From: Mycobacterium sp. E2479
Lineage (GTDB): Bacteria; Actinomycetota; Actinomycetes; Mycobacteriales; Mycobacteriaceae
NCBI RefSeq assembly: GCF_001667925.1
Contig: NZ_LZJR01000093.1
Span: forward strand, 62,001-126,000
Reading direction: 5' to 3'
Length of the DNA stretch: 64,000 bases
Shown: positions 35,931-43,678 of the stretch, in pieces
Numbering within the stretch: position 1 is the first letter of the stretch
Layout of the letters: every line of letters begins with the position of its first letter
Position numbers and translations under genes: made by a program
Notes under the pieces: model-generated
What the model saw: the letters and a program-made list of their open reading frames with translations, nothing else
Told to the model about the DNA's origin: nothing
The model's database searches: none

Positions 35931-35939
35931 GGGGCAATC

Positions 35940-37157
35940 ATGGAACAACTTTTCGACGACCTCGAGGATTTCGGCGCCTTCGATGACGCGATATCCGGTG
36001 ACGTGCGTGACCCGTACACCGAATTGGCGCGGCTGCGCAACGAGGAACCGGTGCAGCGACTTGAGACGTCGGGAGCGCTTCCGCACGAGGAAGGGCTGCC
36101 AATGTTCATCGTGTATCGCCACGAGGACATCCAGCAGATGCTGCGCGACAACGAGACGTTCTCCTCGGCCGCCGTGATCGCCGCATTCGGCCCGGTGCTG
36201 GGCGAAGGCGTGATGCTCGGCATGGACGAGCCAATCCACGGCCGGTTGCGGTCGCTGGTGTCCAAGGCGTTCTCGCAGAAGTCATTGGCGCGCTGGCAGG
36301 ACGAGTTGGTTGGCCGCGTGGCAAACAGCCTCATCGACAAGTTCGCGCCGAACGGCAAGGCCGATCTGGTCAAGGAATTCACCTTTGACTACCCGAGCCA
36401 GATCATCGCCGGACTGCTGGGCCTGCCGGAAGAGGATTACCCGCAGTTCCAGCGGTGGTCGATTTCGCTGCTGAGCTGGCTGATGAACCCCGAACGCGGG
36501 CTTGCGGCCTCAGCCGCCCTGTGCGAGTACTTCGCGCCGATACTCCAGGCCCGCCGGGCCGACCCGAAGGACGATCTGATCAGCGCCCTCGCTGCGGCCG
36601 AGATCGACGGGGAGCAGCTTGCGGACGAGGAGATCTTCTCGTTCCTTCGGCTGCTGTTGCCGGCGGGCGTCGAGACGACCTACCGCGCACTCGGCAGCCT
36701 GCTGTTGGCGCTGTTGTCGGACCCGGCGCAGCTGGATGCCATCCGCGCGGACCGATCGCTGCTGCCCCAGGCGATCGAGGAGGGCGTGCGCTGGGAATCG
36801 CCGTTGTTGACCATCACCCGGGTGGCGACTCGCGACACCGAACTCGGTGGCGTGGCGATCCCGGCCGGCGCGACGGTCATGCCGATGCTCGGTTCGGCGA
36901 ACCGGCAGGAGGATCGCTATCCCGATCCGAATACGTTCGACATCCACCGAGAGGCCAGGGCCCATCTGGGCTGGGGGCATGGCGTCCACGTCTGCCTCGG
37001 CATGCACTTGGCGCGGCTTGAGATGCGTACCGCCATCAACCTTCTGCTCGACAGGTTGCCGAACCTGCGGCTGGATCCCGACGGTGACGACCCCCATATC
37101 CGCGGCCAGGTCTTCCGGTCACCGACGTCGGTTCCGGTGCTCTTCGACCCCCGATGA
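35940..37157 (+). CDS. Cytochrome P450
   Basis: This 405-residue soluble bacterial P450 has the I-helix LLLPAGVETTYRALGS (acid/Thr region changed to VETT), the K-helix EEGVRWESPL (ExxR), and the haem-binding LGWGHGVHVCLGMHLARLEM with the axial Cys. The usual Phe of FGxGxHxC is Trp here. It lacks a membrane anchor and needs ferredoxin and reductase, which are not encoded in the window. It should hydroxylate a hydrophobic substrate, feeding the SDRs and the aldehyde dehydrogenase. Last gene of the 32668-37157 operon under operator copy 6. Confidence 0.95.
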   Translation: MEQLFDDLEDFGAFDDAISGDVRDPYTELARLRNEEPVQRLETSGALPHEEGLPMFIVYRHEDIQQMLRDNETFSSAAVIAAFGPVLGEGVMLGMDEPIHGRLRSLVSKAFSQKSLARWQDELVGRVANSLIDKFAPNGKADLVKEFTFDYPSQIIAGLLGLPEEDYPQFQRWSISLLSWLMNPERGLAASAALCEYFAPILQARRADPKDDLISALAAAEIDGEQLADEEIFSFLRLLLPAGVETTYRALGSLLLALLSDPAQLDAIRADRSLLPQAIEEGVRWESPLLTITRVATRDTELGGVAIPAGATVMPMLGSANRQEDRYPDPNTFDIHREARAHLGWGHGVHVCLGMHLARLEMRTAINLLLDRLPNLRLDPDGDDPHIRGQVFRSPTSVPVLFDPR

Positions 37158-37271
37158 CCGGCCCTCGCCGAGGCTCCACTTGCCAATCGGCTAGTTTCCA
37201 GTAAGGCTCCCCGTAGGGTAACCAGCGCTCTGCGGGCCGCCCCTCTACCGAGTCGGAAGAGAGTGACAGAT

Positions 37272-38756
37272 ATGACTGAGGCTGTAAAGGTCCGCTTCGA
37301 GCCGAAGATGATGATCGACGGCAAGCTCGTCGACGGACAAGCCGGCACCTTCACCAATATCAACCCGGCGACCGAGGAGTCGCTCGGCGAGGTCGCCGAC
37401 GGCTCGAAGGAGGATATGCACCGGGCCATCGACGCCGCCCGGCGTGCCTTCGACGAGACCGATTGGTCAACCAACAAGGAGCTGCGCAAGCGCTGCCTGC
37501 TGCAGCTGCACGAGGCGATCGAGTCCGAGATCGACGAGCTGCGCGAGGAACTCATCCTCGAGGTCGGATCGCCCCGGGCCATCACGTTCGGTCCCCAGCT
37601 CGACGCGCCACTGGAAGACGGGTTGAAGTATCCGGCCCGCCTGATCGACGAGTACGCCTGGGAGACCGACCTCGGCGACAAGGTCGTCAGCCTCACCGGC
37701 ACGCTGACCACCCGCAAGGTCTGGCGCGAACCGGTGGGCGTGGTCGGAGCGATCGTGCCGTGGAACTTCCCGTTCGAGGTCACCCTCAACAAGCTCGGCC
37801 AGGCGCTGGGCACCGGCAACACCGTGGTGCTCAAGCCGGCGCCCAACACGCCGTTCAACGCGACCCGGCTCGGCCGGCTGATCGCCGAGAAGACCGACAT
37901 CCCGGCCGGCGTCGTCAACGTCGTCACCGCCTCGGACCACTTCGTCGGCGAGGAGCTCACGCTGTCGCCCAAGGTCGACCTGATCTCGTTCACCGGTTCG
38001 ACGGTGGTCGGCAAGCGGATCATGGAAAAGGGCGCCGCCACCATGAAGCGGCTGTTCCTCGAACTCGGCGGCAAGTCGGCCACCATCGTGTTGGAGGATG
38101 CCGACTTCGGGACGGCGTGCATGGTCGGCATCGCGCCGTGCATGCACGCCGGGCAGGGTTGCGCCAACCCGACCCGGTTGCTACTGCCGCGGTCCCGGTA
38201 CGACGAGGGCGTGGAAATCCTCAAGAAAATCTACGAGAACGTCACGTGTGGCGACCCGCAGGATCCCGCGACGCTGTGCGGCCCGGTGATCTCGCAACGG
38301 CAGTACGAGCGGGTGATGGGCTACATCAACAAGGGTGTCGAGGAAGGTGCCACCGCGCTGGTCGGCGGTCCCGACGCCCCGACCGGTTTCGACAAGGGGT
38401 TCTACGTCCGCCCAACGCTTTTCACCAACGTCGACAACAAGATGACCATCGCGCAGGAGGAGATCTTCGGGCCGGTGCTGTCGGTCATTCCGTTCGACGA
38501 CGAGGAGGACGCGATCCGGATCGCCAACGACAGCGTGTACGGGTTGGCCGGCAACGTGTTTGCCGGTTCTCTCGAACGTGCGTTGTCGGTGACCCGCCGG
38601 ATCAGGGCCGGCTTCATGGGCGTCAACGGCGGAGCACCCTATGGCGCCGACACACCATTCGGTGGTTACAAGGAAAGCGGTGTGGGACGCCAGAACGGTG
38701 TCGCCGGATTCGACCAGTACACCGAAATCAAGTCGGTAGCCTACCCGGCCGGCTAG
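37272..38756 (+). CDS. Aldehyde dehydrogenase
   Basis: NAD(P)-dependent oxidation of an aldehyde to the acid; cytoplasmic. The 494 residues include the catalytic Asn in VPWNFPFEVT, the general base Glu in LELGGKSATIVLED, the nucleophile Cys in HAGQGCANPTR and the cofactor motif GSTVVGKRIM. ATG 37272 was chosen over GTG 37263, which would be too close to the GGAAGAG site. A 114-base gap separates it from the P450 gene; no operator copy was found there. Likely oxidises the aldehyde produced by the P450/SDR steps. Followed by decayed genes and then the thiolase. Confidence 0.94.
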   Translation: MTEAVKVRFEPKMMIDGKLVDGQAGTFTNINPATEESLGEVADGSKEDMHRAIDAARRAFDETDWSTNKELRKRCLLQLHEAIESEIDELREELILEVGSPRAITFGPQLDAPLEDGLKYPARLIDEYAWETDLGDKVVSLTGTLTTRKVWREPVGVVGAIVPWNFPFEVTLNKLGQALGTGNTVVLKPAPNTPFNATRLGRLIAEKTDIPAGVVNVVTASDHFVGEELTLSPKVDLISFTGSTVVGKRIMEKGAATMKRLFLELGGKSATIVLEDADFGTACMVGIAPCMHAGQGCANPTRLLLPRSRYDEGVEILKKIYENVTCGDPQDPATLCGPVISQRQYERVMGYINKGVEEGATALVGGPDAPTGFDKGFYVRPTLFTNVDNKMTIAQEEIFGPVLSVIPFDDEEDAIRIANDSVYGLAGNVFAGSLERALSVTRRIRAGFMGVNGGAPYGADTPFGGYKESGVGRQNGVAGFDQYTEIKSVAYPAG

Positions 38757-38789
38757 CAGCCACCGGTCGACGAGATTGCCGTCAGGGTC

Positions 38790-39017
38790 GTGATTTTCAG
38801 ATTGATCGCGACCGTGGCGGCAATCGCGGTTGAGCAGGGGCCGGTTGAGCGGGCAAATGTGCATGCGGGCGAGCGTGCGATCGCGCTGAGGATGTCGGAC
38901 ATCGCGATCACGCAGGACAAGCATGGGCCGCCGGACGCTCGTCGCTACACTCACGACCCGACCTGGCAGATGCGGGGGCTGTCCGAGTTGCACCTCGAGT
39001 TCACCCCGATTTCGTGA
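38790..39017 (+). pseudogene. 3' remnant of a second cytochrome P450
   Basis: The frame ends RRYTHDPTWQMRGLSELHLE followed by FTPIS, which looks like the C-terminal strand of a bacterial P450 (RGLxELHxEFTP). Upstream of it only short, degenerate pieces such as ERANVHAGERA and ALRMSDIAI recall the segment after the haem Cys. The rest of the gene is missing, cut off just after the aldehyde dehydrogenase stop. Its TGA overlaps the GTG of the next gene (GTGA at 39014-39017), the kind of overlap seen between intact operon genes, which supports a former real gene. Confidence 0.45.
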
Positions 39018-39797
39018 GTGCGGACGACATCGGCGAGTGGGATCCCGGCCTCACCGAACGCTTGGTCGCCGCGGCAGAACCACTGGCACGGCGATGGTTT
39101 CGCTTCGAAGTTCGCGGGCTTGAATCGGCGCCGACCGATGGGCGGTGCCCTGATCGTCGGCAACCATTCGGGCGGGATGCTCACCCCCGACGTGCTGATC
39201 TTCGCCGCCGCCTTCTACCGCAGGTTCGGCTATCGGCGTCCGCTGTACACGCTCGGCCACGACGGGATGTTCGTCGGGCCGATGTCGGAATGGTTGGGCC
39301 GCCTCGGGGTCATTCGCGCCACCTCGGAAAATACGGCGCGAGCGCTGCGATCCGGCGGTGTGGTGCTGGTGTTTCCGGGTGGAATCTACGACGCCTACCG
39401 GCCGACGTTGGCGGAGAACGTCATTGACTTCAACGGCCGGACTGGATACGTCAGGTCAGCGATTGACGCGCAGGTGCCGATCGTGCCTGCGGTCTCCATC
39501 GGCGGGCAGGAAAGCCAACTGTTCCTCACCCGTGGTACGTGGCTGGCGAAGCGCCTGGGCCTGTCGCGGTGGCGGTCCGACATTCTGCCGATCACCGTCG
39601 GATTCCCGTTCGGGTTCTCCGCGTGTGGCGGGCGAACAAATTTCTGGTTCGTTCCGATCTCGTCGGTAGCCGTGGGCTGGGCTGTGGACGCCCATGGCAC
39701 CCCGGGCTTCCCCCGCCCAACCCCTTGGTTGACAATCAACGCAAGACTCCCACTCTTTTCGAAGTCCCACATGTCAAGGAGACAAGACCATGGCTGA
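39014..39797 (+). pseudogene. Frameshifted PlsC-like lysophospholipid acyltransferase
   Basis: The N-terminal part reads from GTG 39014 (ITDDIGEWDPGLTERL-like MSADDIGEWDPGLTERL) to ESAPTDG. One extra G in the GGG run at 39140-39142 shifts the frame; removing it joins DG directly to GALIVGNHSGGMLTPDV, the acyltransferase motif. The second frame continues with GVVLVFPGGIYDAYRP and LPITVGFPFGFSA, both typical of this family. The C-terminus then loses similarity before the thiolase start. This is a pseudogene unless the extra G is a sequencing error. The intact form would acylate lysophospholipid or a related acceptor at the membrane. Confidence 0.72.
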
Positions 39798-40938
39798 AGC
39801 CGTCATCGTCGAGGCAGTGCGTTCACCGATCGGCAAGCGCAACGGCGGATTATCCGGGGTACACGCCGCGGATCTGTCCGCACAGGTACTTAACGGCCTG
39901 GTCGACAAGGCGGGCGTCGACCCGGGCCTGGTCGACGACGTCATCTGGGGTTGCGTCATGCAGGCCGGTGAGCAGGCCCTCGACATCGGCCGCACGGCAT
40001 TGCTGACCGCCGGCTGGCCCGAGACCGTTCCAGGCGTGACCGTGGACCGGCAGTGCGGCTCGAGCCAGCAGTCCATCCACTTCGCGGCCGCGGGCGTCAT
40101 CGCCGGGCACTACGACGTCGTCGTCGCCGGTGGCGTCGAGTCGATGTCGCGGACCCCGATGGGCGCGTCGTTGGCCAACGGCGGGCGCCCGTATCCACAG
40201 GCTTTCCTCGACCGCTACGAAGGCCAGATCCCCAACCAGGGCATCGGCGCGGAGATGATCGCCGAGCAGTGGGGGTTCGACCGCACCGCGCTCGACCAGT
40301 TCTCCCTGGATTCTCATGAAAAGGCCGCCGCCGCACAAGATGCCGGCGCCTTCGATGACCAGATCGTGGGCATCAAGGACCAGGACGGCAACGTGATTCT
40401 CAAGGACGAAGGCATCCGCCGCGGAACGCCGATGGAGAAGATGGCCTCGCTGAAGCCGGCGTTCAAGGAGGACGGGGTGATTCACGCCGGGAACTCATCG
40501 CAGATTTCCGATGGCTCGGCGGCGATCCTGTTCATGTCCGCCGAGAAGGCCAAGGAACTGGGGCTCAAGCCGATCGCCAAGGTGCACACGGCGGCCCTGG
40601 CCGGTGCGGACCCGGTGATCATGCTCACGGCGCCCATCCCGGCGACCCAAAAGGTGCTCAAGCGCTCCGGGCTGTCCATCGACGACATCGGCGCCTACGA
40701 GGTCAACGAGGCGTTCGCGCCGGTTCCGCTGGCCTGGCTCAAGGACATCGGCGCCGACGAGAAGAAGCTCAACCCCAACGGCGGCGCCATCGCGCTGGGC
40801 CACCCGCTCGGCGGGTCCGGTGCCCGGATCATGACCACTCTGCTGTACCACATGCGAGACAAGGGAATTCAGTACGGTCTGCAGACCATGTGCGAGGGTG
40901 GCGGTCAGGCCAACGCCACCATCGTGGAACTGCTGTGA
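39790..40938 (+). CDS. Acetyl-CoA acyltransferase (thiolase)
   Basis: This 382-residue thiolase has the nucleophile Cys in VDRQCGSSQQSIH (about residue 86), the base His in GGAIALGHPLGGSGAR and the second Cys in MCEGGGQANA. It cleaves 3-oxoacyl-CoA with CoA, or runs in reverse. Start ATG 39790 follows CAAGGAGAC. Upstream, a palindrome GTTGA-CAA-TCAAC at 39728-39740 may be an operator. It overlaps the crotonase gene by GTGA. In H37Rv the corresponding Rv1135A is only a fragment (about 80 residues), so the intact gene here is notable. Confidence 0.94.
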   Translation: MAEAVIVEAVRSPIGKRNGGLSGVHAADLSAQVLNGLVDKAGVDPGLVDDVIWGCVMQAGEQALDIGRTALLTAGWPETVPGVTVDRQCGSSQQSIHFAAAGVIAGHYDVVVAGGVESMSRTPMGASLANGGRPYPQAFLDRYEGQIPNQGIGAEMIAEQWGFDRTALDQFSLDSHEKAAAAQDAGAFDDQIVGIKDQDGNVILKDEGIRRGTPMEKMASLKPAFKEDGVIHAGNSSQISDGSAAILFMSAEKAKELGLKPIAKVHTAALAGADPVIMLTAPIPATQKVLKRSGLSIDDIGAYEVNEAFAPVPLAWLKDIGADEKKLNPNGGAIALGHPLGGSGARIMTTLLYHMRDKGIQYGLQTMCEGGGQANATIVELL

Positions 40939-41726
40939 CGGAGGCGCCGGGGGCTCTGGTCGAGCGCCGGGGCAACGTGATGGTGGTAACCATCAACCGG
41001 CCGGAAGCCCGCAACGCGGTGAACGCCGCCGTCAGCATCGGTCTCGGCGATGCCCTCGAAGAGGCGCAGCACGACCCCGAGGTGCGCGCGGTGGTGGTCA
41101 CCGGCGCGGGCGACAAGTCGTTCTGCGCCGGGGCCGATCTCAAGGCGATCGCCCGGCGGGAGAATCTCTATCACCCCGATCATCCCGAGTGGGGCTTTGC
41201 GGGATACGTCCACCACTTCATCGACAAGCCCACGATCGCGGCGGTGAACGGGACGGCATTCGGCGGTGGCACCGAGCTAGCGCTGGCCAGTGACTTGGTG
41301 GTGGCCGACGAACGCGCGCAGTTCGGCCTCCCCGAGGTGAAGCGGGGATTGATCGCCGCCGCCGGTGGCGTCTTTCGCATCGCCGAGCAGCTGCCGCGCA
41401 AGGTCGCGATGCGGCTGCTGTTGACCGGCGAGCCGCTCAGCGCGGCCGCCGCCTGCGAATGGGGGCTGATCAACGAGGTCGTCGTGCAGGGCTCGGTGCT
41501 GGACGCCGCCCTGGCGCTGGCCGCGCGGATCACCGTCAACGCGCCATTGTCGGTGCAGGCCAGCAAGCGGGTCGCCTACGGTGTCGACGACGGCGTCGTG
41601 GTGGGTGACGAACCGGGTTGGGAGCGCACCATGCGCGAGATGAAGGCCCTGCTCCACTCCGAAGACGCCAAGGAGGGACCGCGCGCGTTCGCCGAGAAGC
41701 GGGAGCCGGTCTGGAAGGCACGCTGA
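40935..41726 (+). CDS. Enoyl-CoA hydratase (crotonase family)
   Basis: This 263-residue crotonase has the catalytic Glu pair expected for a true hydratase: Glu in FGGGTELALASD and Glu in FGLPEVKRGL, and the oxyanion segment FCAGADLKAI. It adds water to 2-enoyl-CoA. GTG 40935 overlaps the thiolase stop (GTGA), so the two are coupled. H37Rv keeps only a short piece, Rv1136. Together with the dehydrogenases of the island, thiolase and crotonase could complete one beta-oxidation round. Its end runs into the tandem repeat at 41725. Confidence 0.93.
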   Translation: MTEAPGALVERRGNVMVVTINRPEARNAVNAAVSIGLGDALEEAQHDPEVRAVVVTGAGDKSFCAGADLKAIARRENLYHPDHPEWGFAGYVHHFIDKPTIAAVNGTAFGGGTELALASDLVVADERAQFGLPEVKRGLIAAAGGVFRIAEQLPRKVAMRLLLTGEPLSAAAACEWGLINEVVVQGSVLDAALALAARITVNAPLSVQASKRVAYGVDDGVVVGDEPGWERTMREMKALLHSEDAKEGPRAFAEKREPVWKAR

Positions 41727-41852
41727 CTGGTGACGACCGCAAGCGCGGCGCAGCCGGGCGCCGCGGGTCGTCACCGGCAGGACTGGTGACGATCGCAAGC
41801 GCGGCGTAGCCGGGCGCCGCGGGTCGTCACCGGCAGGACTGGTGACGATCGC
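41725..41852. repeat. 56-bp tandem repeat, REP-like hairpins
   Basis: The unit begins GACTGGTGACGA and ends GTCGTCACCGGCAG; copies start at 41725, 41781 and 41837 (two full, one partial), period exactly 56. Each full unit is an inverted repeat with arms GGTGACGACC-type and GGGTCGTCACC around the REP-like core GCGGCG-AGCCGGGCGCCGCG. The array fills the gap between the convergent crotonase and reductase genes, whose stop codon lies in the partial copy. It probably ends transcription from both sides and can vary in copy number. Confidence 0.85.
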
Positions 41853-42868
41853 TAGCCCGCGAGGATGTTGACGCCGCGGTCGAACACCGTGGGTAGCAAC
41901 GAGCACGTCGGCACGACGGCGCGCCGGACCGCTCGCGGCGAGCTGGCCAGCACCAGCGCGCGGGTGAGCAGCCGGTAATCGCGGGTGATCCGGTGCCACG
42001 CCCGCTCGTAGGACCCCGGCGTCTCGTTGACGATGGCGTCGACGGCCGCGGCGGATTGCTTGAGCGCCAGGCTGATGCCCTCGCCGGTGAGCGCGTCCTC
42101 GTAACCGGCTGCGTCCCCGACCAGCAGTACCCGCCCCGCGACCCGGCGGGAGACCACCTGTCGCAAAGGCCCGCTGCCCCGGGGGTGTCCCGAGTCGGCG
42201 CGGCGCAGCCGGCGGGCCAGTTTCGGGAACCACGCCAGGTCGGGCCGGTTAGGCGACAGGATCGCCACCCCGACCAGGTCGGGCTCGACCGGTGTCACGT
42301 ACGCCTCACCCCAACGCGACCAATGAACCTCGACGAAGTCCGACCATGCCGGAACGCGGAAGTGCCAGCGCACCCCGTAGCGCCGCGGCGTCCCCGCCGT
42401 CACCGCGATTCCAGCGGCGCGCCGGACCTGTGAATGCAACCCGTCGGCCCCCACCAACCACTTCGCTCGCACGCCGGCGGCCGAAACCCCGTGGGCGTCC
42501 TGGGCCACGCTGGTCACCCGCGTGCGGATCCAGTCGGTGTCTTGCTCCTTCGCGCGCGCGGCCAGCGCCGCATGCAATGTGGTGCGACGCACGCCACGGC
42601 CCGGGCCGCCGCGGAAGCGCGCCTGGGCTTGCCGTCGTTCACTCACGTAGGCGATTCCGTGGAAAGGTATGCCGACGGGATCCACGCCCAGCGAGGTCAG
42701 TTCGGCCAGCCCGCCGGGCATCAACCCCTCGCCACACGCCTTGTCGATGGGGTTGTCCCGGGGCTCGGCCACGATCACCGAAAGTCCGAGGCGTCGAGCG
42801 TGTAACGCCGTGGCCAGCCCGCCGGGGCCGCCGCCCACGATCAATAGGTCCGCGTCGTAATCCGTCAC
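41852..42868 (-). CDS. Geranylgeranyl reductase-type FAD oxidoreductase
   Basis: The 338 residues match the H37Rv Rv1138c product in length. FAD motifs: DLLIVGGGPGGLATALHARRLG at the start, the GVRRTTLHAALAARA motif, and VLLVGDAAGYEDALTGEGISLAL near the end. The family reduces isoprenoid double bonds or hydroxylates aromatic substrates. GTG 42868 overlaps the stop of the ICMT-like gene (4 bases), so both are made together. The pairing suggests modification of a polyisoprenoid or polyketide-type lipid. No type III polyketide synthase gene, which often accompanies such pairs, is present here. Confidence 0.88.
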   Translation of the reverse strand: MTDYDADLLIVGGGPGGLATALHARRLGLSVIVAEPRDNPIDKACGEGLMPGGLAELTSLGVDPVGIPFHGIAYVSERRQAQARFRGGPGRGVRRTTLHAALAARAKEQDTDWIRTRVTSVAQDAHGVSAAGVRAKWLVGADGLHSQVRRAAGIAVTAGTPRRYGVRWHFRVPAWSDFVEVHWSRWGEAYVTPVEPDLVGVAILSPNRPDLAWFPKLARRLRRADSGHPRGSGPLRQVVSRRVAGRVLLVGDAAGYEDALTGEGISLALKQSAAAVDAIVNETPGSYERAWHRITRDYRLLTRALVLASSPRAVRRAVVPTCSLLPTVFDRGVNILAG

Positions 42869-43365
42869 GTGTAACCCAACGCGGAGTTCTCCACCTGCAG
42901 GCGCACCCTGAGCAGCGCGGCGTTGGCCAGCGTGAAAACCGCGGCGGTCAGCCACGCGGTATGGACCAACGGCAACGCCAACCCCTCGGCCACGACCGCA
43001 ACGTAGTTCGGATGATGTAGCCAGCGGTAGGGGCCCTGACGCACCAATGGGGCCTGTGGCAGAACGATCACCCTGGTGTTCCACCGCCGTCCGAGCGTCG
43101 TGATGCACCACCACCGCAATGCCTGGCTGGCCACCACCACCGCCAGCATCGGCCAGCCCAGCCATGCGATGAACGGCCGGTGCAGCGCCCACGGCTCGAC
43201 CAGGCAGCCCACCAGTAGACCGGTGTGAATGAGCACCATGACCGGATAGTGGGATCGGCCAAATTCCCTGGCGCCTTGGGTGAACGACCAGCGCGCATTG
43301 CGGGTAGAGACCACCAGCTCCGCGACGCGTTCGAGTCCGACCGCCAGCACCAGCAGGTAATACAT
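42865..43365 (-). CDS. Isoprenylcysteine carboxyl methyltransferase-like membrane protein
   Basis: This 166-residue protein has four to five membrane helices and the ICMT signature: TRVIVLPQAPLVRQGPYRWLHHPNYVAVVAEG, with the RHPxY-type motif (HHPNY) that binds S-adenosylmethionine, and a final helix with Arg/Glu residues (RVRLQVENSAL). It equals Rv1139c in length. In bacteria such proteins methylate small lipid or polyketide carboxyl or hydroxyl groups in the inner membrane. First gene of a two-gene operon with the GGR-type reductase. The ATG at 43365 is confirmed by the hydrophobic N-terminus MYYLLVLAVG. Confidence 0.88.
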   Translation of the reverse strand: MYYLLVLAVGLERVAELVVSTRNARWSFTQGAREFGRSHYPVMVLIHTGLLVGCLVEPWALHRPFIAWLGWPMLAVVVASQALRWWCITTLGRRWNTRVIVLPQAPLVRQGPYRWLHHPNYVAVVAEGLALPLVHTAWLTAAVFTLANAALLRVRLQVENSALGYT

Positions 43366-43678
43366 GGCTACAGTCTTTACCAGCTCACTATCGGGCCGAA
43401 AGCGGCAGCTCGGCGCGGAGCGTCTGCCCCAACGCGATCATCGGGCCGATCGCTCCCGGCATCGGTGCATCGCCGATATCGGCCGACGCGGGGACGAGCT
43501 TCACTTTGGGTATAGCGATGGGATGGAAACTTCATCGCAACGCCAGCAACGCGCGTCAGTGTCAGCGCGGCGCCCGTCGAGCCGGCGAAATCGCCACCTC
43601 CGTCCATATCGGGGTGACGGCGCCGCCGCACCGCCGGTTCAGATGCCCGCCGCGCGGGCGGGTCGCTAGGGTCGGGGT
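43366..43678. other. Gene-free gap between divergent genes; short unassigned frame
   Basis: This gap should hold the promoters of the ICMT-like gene (leftward) and the NAD(P)H-binding protein (rightward). On the minus strand a 38-codon frame from GTG 43504 to TAG 43388 reads VKLVPASADIGDAPMPGAIG and ends LRAELPLSAR. It could be a small gene or the tail of a lost one; no family is recognised. No hairpin or operator stands out. Confidence 0.35.

Noticed and set aside
37463..38833. A second long frame inside the aldehyde dehydrogenase gene
   Set aside because: It is a +1-type shadow of the aldehyde dehydrogenase, rich in Arg and without motifs.
41725..41852. CRISPR-like array
   Set aside because: The 56-bp units follow each other without spacers and are hairpins; no cas gene is present.
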